Positions 50,055 to 56,995 of a DNA stretch of 64,000 nucleotides are shown piece by piece. The stretch comes from Amycolatopsis mediterranei. GTDB taxonomy: Bacteria; Actinomycetota; Actinomycetes; Mycobacteriales; Pseudonocardiaceae. The stretch spans positions 9,930,711-9,994,710 of the forward strand of contig NZ_CP100416.1 in the NCBI RefSeq assembly GCF_026017845.1, read 5' to 3'. How positions within the stretch are numbered: position 1 is the stretch's first letter; the number at the start of each line of letters is the position of its first letter. The notes beneath the pieces are model-generated. The model was not told the DNA's origin and searched no databases. It saw only the letters and a list, made by a program, of their open reading frames with translations. A program made the translations under genes and the position numbers.

Positions 50055-51260
50055 TCAGCCTTGGCGAAGCGTCGTGACCATCGCCTCGACGGCGATGCGC
50101 GGCTTCACGTTCAGGTCGATCGCCTCGCGGCATTCCAGCACCGCTTCGAGGCGGCGAAGCGTCGATTCGGGCGTCCACGCCGAGGCTGCTTCGCGGATCT
50201 GGTCGGCGTGGTCCGGGTGGTTGAGCGTCGCGCCGGAGCGGCTCCCCACCACCAGGACGTCGCGGTAGAAGCCGACGAGGTCGACCAGCGCCAGGTCGAG
50301 CGTGTCGCGCTGGGTGCGGGTCGCCCGGGACTTCTGCTTCTTCTCGAGCTGCTTGACCGCGGCTTCGGCGGCCCGCTTCGCGCCGGCGACGCCCTTGCCG
50401 ATGCCGTCGCCGCCCATCGCGGTCCGCAGCTCGTTGCGCTCGTCCTCGTCGCGGGACTTGCTCGCCTCGCCCGCGTCGGCCTCGGCCGCGCTGATCAGCT
50501 GGTCGGCGCACGTGAAGACGTCACTGGCCCGGCGAAGGCCGAGCGGGATCCGCAGCACGGTGGCCCGGCGCTGCCGCGCGGCCTCGTCGGTGGCGAGCCG
50601 GCGCGCGCGGCCGACGTGGCCGCCGCACACGGAAGCGGCCCACTGCGCGCGTTCGGCGTCGACGTGGTCGCGGCGCACCAGCACGTCGGCGATCGCCTCC
50701 GGCGGCGGCGTCCGGAGCGTCACCAGGCGGCAGCGCGAGCGGATCGTCACCGAGACGTCGTCGGGGTGGTCCGACGGCGCGCACAGCAGGAAGACCGTGC
50801 GATCCGGCGGCTCCTCGACGGCCTTCAGCAGGGCGTTCGACGCGCCTTCGGTGAGCCTGTCCGCGTCCTCGATGATCACGACCTGCCACTTGCCGGTCGT
50901 CGGGCGCCGCGCGGCGGCCTGCACCAGCGCGCGCATCTCGGCGACCGAGATCGACAGGCCTTCCGGCACCACGAGCCGGACGTCGGCGTGCGTGCCCGCC
51001 ATCGTCGTGTGGCAGCCGGGGCAGGCGTCGCAGCCGGTGCCGGTGCTGCACTGCAGGGCCGCGGCGAACGTCCGGGCGGCCACCGAGCGGCCGGAGCCGG
51101 GCGGGCCGGTGAGCAGCCAGGCGTGCGTCATCGCGCCGGGCGGTGCGGGCTCGCCCGCGACGATCTTGGCGGCCGCCGACGCGGCCGCGCTCAGCGTCTC
51201 GACCGCGGGTTCCTGGCCGACCAGCTGGTTCCAGACGCCGATGCGTTCGGTCGTCGTCAC
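50055..51260 (-). CDS. holB: DNA polymerase III subunit delta'
   Basis: The delta' subunit is the stator of the sliding-clamp loader. The 401-residue protein has the AAA+ region with GPPGSGRS (a degenerate P-loop, Arg for Lys, normal for delta'), a zinc module with four Cys (CSTGTGCDACPGC), and IIEDADRLTEGASNALLKAVEEPP as the SRC-type sensor region with RSRCRLVTL. GTG 51260 has GGAGG 4 bp upstream and overlaps the tmk-fusion stop (GTGA). The two genes are an operon. Confidence 0.93.
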   Translation of the reverse strand: MTTTERIGVWNQLVGQEPAVETLSAAASAAAKIVAGEPAPPGAMTHAWLLTGPPGSGRSVAARTFAAALQCSTGTGCDACPGCHTTMAGTHADVRLVVPEGLSISVAEMRALVQAAARRPTTGKWQVVIIEDADRLTEGASNALLKAVEEPPDRTVFLLCAPSDHPDDVSVTIRSRCRLVTLRTPPPEAIADVLVRRDHVDAERAQWAASVCGGHVGRARRLATDEAARQRRATVLRIPLGLRRASDVFTCADQLISAAEADAGEASKSRDEDERNELRTAMGGDGIGKGVAGAKRAAEAAVKQLEKKQKSRATRTQRDTLDLALVDLVGFYRDVLVVGSRSGATLNHPDHADQIREAASAWTPESTLRRLEAVLECREAIDLNVKPRIAVEAMVTTLRQG

Positions 51261-53368
51261 TTCGCCTCCACGCGAGGCTCTTCCGGGGTCTCGATGGGCA
51301 GCGTTTCGAGGGGGAGGGTCACCGGCTTCTCCGTCGTCGGCGCCAGCGCGGCCAGCCGGCCGACGAACACGGCGCGCAGCGCGGTGCGGATGCGCTCGGC
51401 GACCTCGACGTCCGTGCCGTCGGCGTCGACCACGACGTACCGTTCCGGGTCCGCCGCGGCCATCTCGGTGAGCAGGTGCTGCACGCGCCACTGGTCGTTC
51501 ATCGTGGCCGACTTGTCGCGCGGTGCGCCGTTCGGGGCAGCGTCCAGCAGGATCGTCATGTCCGGGCGCAGGCGGCCGGTCGCCCAGTCGGCGAGGCCTT
51601 CGAGCTCGTCGCTGTCCAAGCCGGCGACGGCGGACAGGTGCGCCAGCGGCGAGTCGACGAACCGCTCCATCACGACCACCGAACCGGCGTCGAGCGCCGG
51701 CTGGACGTGCCGCTCCACGATGTCGGCCCGCACCGCGGCGGCGGCCAGCGCCTGGGCCCGCGCGCCGGTGAGCGAGGCGCCGGAAACGAGGGCGGCGAGC
51801 CGCTGGTCGTCCAGCGCGGGGTCCGCGGCGACGACGACCGGCCGGGTGCCGCCACGCATCCAGTCAGCGAGGTTGACGGCCTGGATGGCGGTGTTGATCG
51901 CGGTGGTGCCCTCGACGGCGATGAGGTAGCCGTTGACGCGCCGCGGCGTGCGGCGCAGCGCGTTGCGCAGGTCGGCGAGGATCGGCTCGGTGCGCTTGTC
52001 GTCCATCTGCCGGTAGGCGAAGAGGCCGGCGACCAGCGCGATCGCGGCGCCGCCGAGCATCACCGGGCGCGTGCCGTCGATGGTGAGCGGGCTGCCCCAG
52101 ACGGTGACCGTGTGCCGGTGCACCGCGCCGACGAGCAGCGGCACGGTGACCGTGGTGCCGAACAGCACCAGCTTCATCATCAGCTGGTAGATCGCGTTGA
52201 TCCGGCCGCGGATGGCGTCCTCGACGCGCGAACCGATGATCGTCACGCCGGTGAGGAACGCGGTGCCGGCGCAGACGCCGACCAGCACCACGGCGATCAG
52301 CGAGACGGTCAGGTGCGGGGACAGTGCCACGAAACCGAGCGAGATCGCGGCCGCGATGATCGAGAGGCCGAACAGCCGGTCGTGCGGGAGCCGGCGGGCG
52401 AGCTTGGGCGCGAAGACCATGCCGGTGGCGAGGCCGAGGAAGACGGCGAGGACGAGCAGGCTGAACGCCGAGTCACCGGCCAGCAGGCTCGAGGAGTACG
52501 GCTTGGCCGAGCCGATCACGGCGCCGCCGGCGACGAACGCGCCGAACGCGCCCACCAGCAGCCCGCGCACGAGGGGTGTGCTGCGAATGAACCGGAAGCC
52601 GTCGGCGATCATCGCGCCGATGCCGAGCTTCTCTTCGTCGGCCAGCTTGACCTTCTGCTCCGGCGTCGCGTGGACGTTGCGCAGCGACAGCTCGGGGATC
52701 CGCGTGGCGATCAGGATCGCACTGGCCAGGTAGAGCAGGCCGGTGATGACCACGACCAGCTTCGCGATGTTGAGACTCGGGTCGCCGGGGAACAGGTGGA
52801 ACGTCGTGTTAACGCCGGTGATGACCGCGTTCGCGCCGGCCGCGGTGATGACGGCGAGGCCGTAGGTCATCACCATGCCGAGCTGGTTGGCCGTCTCGAC
52901 CTGGTCGGGACGGCGGAGCAGGTTGGGGACCGCGGCCTCTTTCGAGGGGATCCACATGCTCGACGCGCAGCCGACGAGGAAGTTGCCGGCGAGCAGCCAC
53001 CAGGGCGCGCTGACGATCGCGATGGACAACAGGAACCCGCACCGCAGCAGGTCGGCGACGACCATCACCTTGCGGCGGTCGAACCGGTCCGCGAGCAGCC
53101 CGCCGACCGGGGCGAACAGCAGCCCCGGTGCCAGGCCGGTCAGGACCACGCCGACGAAGGCGAAGTTCTGCGCGAAGTAGTTGTCCGTCAGCTTCGTGGC
53201 CAGGCCGGTGAGGGCCAGGATGTTCAGCCAGTCGGCCACACTGCACAGGTACGTGACGCCCCAGAGCCGCCGGAAAGGTTTGATCGCCAGTACCCGCCGG
53301 ACCCGGTTGATCGTGGACGCCTCGGCGCCCGACGACGCACCCGGACCGGCCCCGGGTACCGATCGCAC
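51257..53368 (-). CDS. MFS transporter / degenerate thymidylate kinase fusion
   Basis: A 703-residue fusion. Residues about 20-460 are a 12-segment MFS transporter (LADRFDRRK motif). Residues about 475-703 align with thymidylate kinase, as in the known actinobacterial MFS-Tmk fusions, but the kinase looks dead: the P-loop reads VEGTTAINTAIQ instead of EGxDGxGKST, ADPALDD replaces the REPGGT loop, and ERFVDSPLAHLSA replaces DRYxDSSxAYQ. The LLDAAP strand remains. Both domains are otherwise intact. GTG 53368 is the chosen start; the gene is coupled to holB, the same place where normal tmk sits. The cell must have another thymidylate kinase. Confidence 0.85.
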   Translation of the reverse strand: MRSVPGAGPGASSGAEASTINRVRRVLAIKPFRRLWGVTYLCSVADWLNILALTGLATKLTDNYFAQNFAFVGVVLTGLAPGLLFAPVGGLLADRFDRRKVMVVADLLRCGFLLSIAIVSAPWWLLAGNFLVGCASSMWIPSKEAAVPNLLRRPDQVETANQLGMVMTYGLAVITAAGANAVITGVNTTFHLFPGDPSLNIAKLVVVITGLLYLASAILIATRIPELSLRNVHATPEQKVKLADEEKLGIGAMIADGFRFIRSTPLVRGLLVGAFGAFVAGGAVIGSAKPYSSSLLAGDSAFSLLVLAVFLGLATGMVFAPKLARRLPHDRLFGLSIIAAAISLGFVALSPHLTVSLIAVVLVGVCAGTAFLTGVTIIGSRVEDAIRGRINAIYQLMMKLVLFGTTVTVPLLVGAVHRHTVTVWGSPLTIDGTRPVMLGGAAIALVAGLFAYRQMDDKRTEPILADLRNALRRTPRRVNGYLIAVEGTTAINTAIQAVNLADWMRGGTRPVVVAADPALDDQRLAALVSGASLTGARAQALAAAAVRADIVERHVQPALDAGSVVVMERFVDSPLAHLSAVAGLDSDELEGLADWATGRLRPDMTILLDAAPNGAPRDKSATMNDQWRVQHLLTEMAAADPERYVVVDADGTDVEVAERIRTALRAVFVGRLAALAPTTEKPVTLPLETLPIETPEEPRVEAK

Positions 53369-53515
53369 GCCCTCGCTGATACGCCCACCCCACTCATCAC
53401 CGCGGTGCCGGACGCCCTCGTGAGGACCCGACCGTGAAGTCAGGGTAGCCCGATCGGCGTCTGGCGCGCGGGACGGCCCCGTGGTGCGGGGCAGGCGGTG
53501 ACCGGCGAAGGGACG

Positions 53516-54124
53516 CTAGTCGAACAGTCCGGTCACGCTGCTGACCAGGCTCGACACCATCTCGATGGCGACGAAACCGAACACGATCAGCAGGATGACG
53601 GCCAGCATGACTCCCGCCGCGCTCGACGACGGCCGGTTGAACGCCGGCATCGACACCGACGGCATCCGTGGCAGCTTGCGCCGTTTGACGGGCACGAAAT
53701 CCACGTCGTCGACGTCGTCCTCGGCGAGCGGATCCTGCCGGACGGGCCGCATCAGCTGCGGCGGCCGGGTCGGCCAGGTGCGCCGCCGGTTCCGCTGCCG
53801 GGGAAGCAAGCCCAGCGGCTGGTCCGCGCCCAAGGTGCCCGCCGGAGGGATGGCGTCCGGCGCCTTCACGCCGGCCTCCTTCTCCTCGCGGAGCGTCTCC
53901 TCGACCATCCGGCGCACGACTTCTTCGTCGGGCTGCACCGGCCCGGCCACCGGGATGGCGGCGGGCTCGTGGCCATTCGGAATCGCGGTGCGTGGCTCGG
54001 GCGCCGCGGTGACCAGCCCGGAGACCGGATCCGCGAACATCTCGCCGGGGGCCTCGGACAGTGTGCCGTCGCGCTGAGTGAGCTCGGGGGCATTGAAGAA
54101 GGGAGCCTCACCGTTCGCGCTCAT
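53516..54124 (-). CDS. Hypothetical protein with C-terminal membrane anchor
   Basis: A 202-residue protein I do not recognise. The first 150 residues are polar and partly acidic/Pro-rich (VRRMVEETLREEKEAG), then a basic patch (VKRRKLPRM), then one membrane helix (about 175-196, AGVMLAVILLIVFGFVAIEMV). ATG 54124 is the start. It lies downstream of the EspG-like operon on the same strand, with 302 bp between. Confidence 0.65.
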   Translation of the reverse strand: MSANGEAPFFNAPELTQRDGTLSEAPGEMFADPVSGLVTAAPEPRTAIPNGHEPAAIPVAGPVQPDEEVVRRMVEETLREEKEAGVKAPDAIPPAGTLGADQPLGLLPRQRNRRRTWPTRPPQLMRPVRQDPLAEDDVDDVDFVPVKRRKLPRMPSVSMPAFNRPSSSAAGVMLAVILLIVFGFVAIEMVSSLVSSVTGLFD

Positions 54125-54426
54125 GGTGACCACCTCACTACTGAATGTCCTCGCCTTTCCAGGGTAGCGACGCCGGCGGATAACGCATCCGCCCAATGGC
54201 TCTGTCTCCAATGGATGGTCGGTCACGGAGCGCAAGCGCGCACCCGAACCCCCTGCAGTGTCCAGTCCGCCGAGGGCCGGGTCGACCGCCAGTGGTGACA
54301 GATCGTAGTGAGTCCGCTCACACCGAGGGCGCGGCCCGGGTGGCCACGAGCCGGCCTGCGGGTGGCCAGTTCGCCGCCGGGACCTCGGCGTACGAAGGGG
54401 CGGGCGGCACGGCGCCGGGCTTCCGC
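54125..54426. other. Gene-free gap (302 bp)
   Basis: Upstream region of the 202-residue protein gene and 3' flank of the EspG-like gene. No hairpin or named promoter motif is seen; short frames here have no ribosome sites. Confidence 0.4.
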
Positions 54427-55218
54427 TCAGGGCATCTCCTCCTGTCCGAGGTCGATCATCTTGCGGCACCAGTCGCGGAGCATGCCGCGGCTGAAGGGAC
54501 TCAAGACCAGCTGCCGGCGGCCGTCTCCCCGGTCCAAGGCCGCCAGCGCGAAGCGGCCCAGGTCCGTGTCGACCAGGACGAAGCCGTGGTCCGGGAACTC
54601 CGCGCACAGGCCGCCGAAGGCCAGCATGTCCAGGACCGCAGTTCCGGACCGCGGGCGGCGCAGGAGCTCTCGCATCGCTCCGACGTCGTCGTCCTGGCCG
54701 TCGTGGACCAGGCCGTCGTCGTCGACCGAGACCCAGATCGCCCGCGCCGAAGCGCCGAACGGGACCTCCGGCAGCTCCGCCACCAGCATCTCCGGCAGCT
54801 CCTCGAAGTCGGCCAGGTGGATCGCCGTGCGGCCGGGCAGCGAGCCCATCATGAACGCCCGCTCGCCGTCGGCGTAGCAGCGGATGTCCGCTGTTTCCGG
54901 CCCTTCGTCGAACACGCCGCACAGTGCCGCCCGGACCGAACCGCGCAGCATCAGCGACACCACCTCGAAGCCGACCTCGTTCAGCTCGCCCTTCTCGCCG
55001 AACGGTGTTCCGTCGATCCAGGCGGCCCACGCCACGTGCCGCTCGACCTCGGCCACCAGGTCCGCCGGGTCGTCCGACACCGGGCCATGCACCAGGATGT
55101 CGTCGTCGCTGACGTCCGGGTTGTACAGCCGGTCGACCGGCTCGCGGTCCGGCATCGCCGCCAGCACCGGGCCGGCAGCCAGCTCGAGCAACTCTCGCGC
55201 CGCCGTGCGTTCAGCCAT
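54427..55218 (-). CDS. Divergent EspG-like protein (third gene of operon)
   Basis: A 263-residue acidic cytosolic protein. Its C-terminal part HGFVLVDTDLGRFALAALDRG ... LVLSPFSRGMLRDW follows the same D-x-x-x-GR-[FY] and ...P-S/A-D... pattern as the EspG genes near 7-8.6 kb, so I infer a distant EspG-like fold; the N-terminus is unlike them. It overlaps the 62-residue gene by 8 bp and belongs to the operon starting at 56183. The family link needs structure prediction and is tentative. Confidence 0.5.
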   Translation of the reverse strand: MAERTAARELLELAAGPVLAAMPDREPVDRLYNPDVSDDDILVHGPVSDDPADLVAEVERHVAWAAWIDGTPFGEKGELNEVGFEVVSLMLRGSVRAALCGVFDEGPETADIRCYADGERAFMMGSLPGRTAIHLADFEELPEMLVAELPEVPFGASARAIWVSVDDDGLVHDGQDDDVGAMRELLRRPRSGTAVLDMLAFGGLCAEFPDHGFVLVDTDLGRFALAALDRGDGRRQLVLSPFSRGMLRDWCRKMIDLGQEEMP

Positions 55219-55399
55219 GCCGCCGCCTCTCCTCCGGAACCGACGGCGACCCGGCCGCCTCCCGCGGCTCCGGGACGCCGCTGTTGAGCTCGGCGGCGGC
55301 GAGGATCGCTTCCCGCACGGTCAGGTCCTTCGAGGCCGCCGCGACCACCCGATCCACCCCTTCCCCGGCCGTCGTCCGCACCGGCGCCTGCTCAGGCAT
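55211..55399 (-). CDS. Small protein coupled between two EspG-like genes
   Basis: 62 residues (PEQAPVRTTAGEGVDRVVAA...), with one amphipathic helix and a disordered tail. It overlaps both neighbours by 8 bp, strong support for a real, translationally coupled gene. No family recognised; it could be an adaptor or partner of the EspG-like proteins. Confidence 0.6.
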   Translation of the reverse strand: MPEQAPVRTTAGEGVDRVVAAASKDLTVREAILAAAELNSGVPEPREAAGSPSVPEERRRHG

Positions 55400-56183
55400 G
55401 GCTCTGCACCGCCTCGACGATCCACTGCTCGGCCGTGCTCCGCGACGCCGGACCCCAGGTGACCGTCCAGCGCCCGTTGCGGGCCACCGCGGCGCTGAAC
55501 TGGTACCGGCCGAGGTCGTTGTCCACCAGCCCGAACGCGCCGTGCGGGTACTCGGCCAGGATCGCGTTGCGCACCGCGAGGTCGACCAGCACCGTGCCCA
55601 GCCGCGGCCGGGCCGCGCACGCCCGGATCAGCTCGACCGCCCGCTCGCACCGGTGCGGGATCAGCCCGCGCTCGTCGGTCTCGATGCGCAGGTGCTCCCC
55701 CGGCCCCGGCGGCCGGTCGGGCAGCCCGTCGAACACCCAGCCCGGCAGCTCGCTGAGGAAGCCCGATCGCAGCCGTGCGTGGTTGCCCAGCTTGTGCAGC
55801 ACCGTGGTGTAATCCTCGTCGCCGAAGAACCGCACCTCCCACGGCTTGGCCCGGGCCGGGAAGACGCCGGTGACCACGCCGCGGATGAAGCCACCGCGCA
55901 GCGCCCGGTACAGGCCGACGGCTTCCGCGGTGACCTCGCCACCCGGCGCGAGGCCGATCGCGGCCATCCCGGCGACGAACCGCGTGTACTGCTCCACCTC
56001 GTCCGCGAGGCTCGACGCGGGCGAGGAGCGACGGCCCGGCAGCGGTCCGGTGTCCGCCAGCACCGGCGGGATCTCGAACTCGGGGTCGTAGAACTCCATC
56101 ACCGAGGGCCGCTCCGGCACCTCGGCCGACAGCGGGGCGATGACTTCGTCGATGACGTCGAAGACGGCGACTGCGTTGCTCAC
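55392..56183 (-). CDS. Divergent EspG-like protein (first gene of operon)
   Basis: A 263-residue protein starting at GTG 56183, where the predicted transcript also starts, so the mRNA is probably leaderless. The C-terminal segment LVDNDLGRYQFSAAVARNGR followed by WTVTWGPASRSTAEQWI matches the EspG C-terminal signature better than its downstream neighbour. It is followed by the 62-residue gene and the 263-residue gene at 54427 in a tightly coupled operon. A DNA-damage-type promoter drives it. Confidence 0.55.
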   Translation of the reverse strand: MSNAVAVFDVIDEVIAPLSAEVPERPSVMEFYDPEFEIPPVLADTGPLPGRRSSPASSLADEVEQYTRFVAGMAAIGLAPGGEVTAEAVGLYRALRGGFIRGVVTGVFPARAKPWEVRFFGDEDYTTVLHKLGNHARLRSGFLSELPGWVFDGLPDRPPGPGEHLRIETDERGLIPHRCERAVELIRACAARPRLGTVLVDLAVRNAILAEYPHGAFGLVDNDLGRYQFSAAVARNGRWTVTWGPASRSTAEQWIVEAVQSHA

Positions 56184-56189
56184 CCTTCG

Positions 56190-56230
56190 ATTGAACACCC
56201 TGGCACCGACAATTTCTCGCACAGGTGTTC
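56190..56230 (-). promoter_or_regulatory. DNA-damage-type promoter with half LexA box
   Basis: Minus strand: TTGTCGGTG (56212-56204), 8 bp, TTCAAT (56195-56190), which departs from TAnnnT only at the second base. Upstream is CGAACACCTGTGCG (56230-56217), a LexA-type GAAC-N4-GTTC box with one arm changed to GTGC. Predicted start at 56183-56184 coincides with the GTG start codon. Confidence 0.65.
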
Positions 56231-56269
56231 GAGCGGGTGAGATCGTACGGCGAGCGGTCGGCCAACGGC

Positions 56270-56878
56270 TCAGGCATCGTCCGGCACCCGCCCCTCGACG
56301 AACTCCGCGAGGCGCTCCACGGTCCCGGGCAGCCACCAGAACCGGCGGTGGCCGCCCCGGGGTCTGCTCAGCACCGCCAGGTGCCGGCCACGGTCGTCGT
56401 CGACGAACGCGAGCATCTCCCAGCGCGACAGCTCGCCGTCGTGGACGACGTCGAGCTGGACGGTGCCACGCCGGGTCCGCCGCAGATCGTCCATCAGGTC
56501 CAGGACAAGGCACTCCTGCCCTGGCTCGAGCACGCCACGCTCGTCGGCGTCGAGGTACAGCCCCTCGCCCGCCGCCGGCGCAACCGCAGGCAGGCGCGCC
56601 AACGCCAGCCGAAGCAGTTCCGCGACACTGCCCGGCGAAGGCCCGGACAGCCGCACGCCGTCGCCGGCGATCCCGAACGTGCTCCGGTCGTCGAAGAACG
56701 CCGAGGTCCACGCCTCGCCGGCCAGCGCGACGGCCACGCCGCAGACGCCGCCACTCCCCGGAAAGCCGGGCAGCGATTCCATCAGGTCCAGGGCGGTGGC
56801 ACTGCCGGCGGCCGCCGCCCGAACCGGCTTCAGGATCTTGGTGGTCACCGTGTGCACGGTGCGTGGTGTTGTGGTCAC
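56270..56878 (-). CDS. Divergent EspG-like protein with own promoter
   Basis: A 202-residue protein from GTG 56878, again at the predicted transcription start (leaderless). The C-terminal FVDDDRGRHLAVLSRPRG and FWWLPGTVERLAEFV follow the EspG-like pattern weakly; the N-terminal part (VTTKILKPVRAAAAGSATAL) is shorter than in EspG. The gene lies directly between the topA terminator and the promoter of the next EspG-like operon. EspG relationship is my inference from pattern only. Confidence 0.45.
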   Translation of the reverse strand: MTTTPRTVHTVTTKILKPVRAAAAGSATALDLMESLPGFPGSGGVCGVAVALAGEAWTSAFFDDRSTFGIAGDGVRLSGPSPGSVAELLRLALARLPAVAPAAGEGLYLDADERGVLEPGQECLVLDLMDDLRRTRRGTVQLDVVHDGELSRWEMLAFVDDDRGRHLAVLSRPRGGHRRFWWLPGTVERLAEFVEGRVPDDA

Positions 56879-56884
56879 GCGTTC

Positions 56885-56927
56885 ATGGAACCCGGCACCA
56901 CCGACAATTTCCCGAACATCCGTTCGA
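56885..56927 (-). promoter_or_regulatory. DNA-damage-type promoter with LexA-type box
   Basis: Minus strand: TTGTCGGTG (56907-56899), 8 bp, TTCCAT (56890-56885). Six bp further upstream is a perfect SOS (Cheo) box, CGAACGGATGTTCG (GAAC-N4-GTTC, 56914-56925). Start predicted at 56878, the GTG codon itself. Confidence 0.7.
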
Positions 56928-56950
56928 GGTGTCACCCGAAGGTGTGACGT

Positions 56951-56987
56951 CGAAGGCCTCCCCGCCAGGTCGGCGGGGAGGCCTTCG
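56951..56987 (-). terminator. topA terminator
   Basis: Perfect 16-bp stem CGAAGGCCTCCCCGCC / GGCGGGGAGGCCTTCG with a 5-nt loop, 9 bp after the topA stop, no T-run. It insulates topA from the EspG-like promoter. Confidence 0.85.
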
Positions 56988-56995
56988 AGCCGGTC

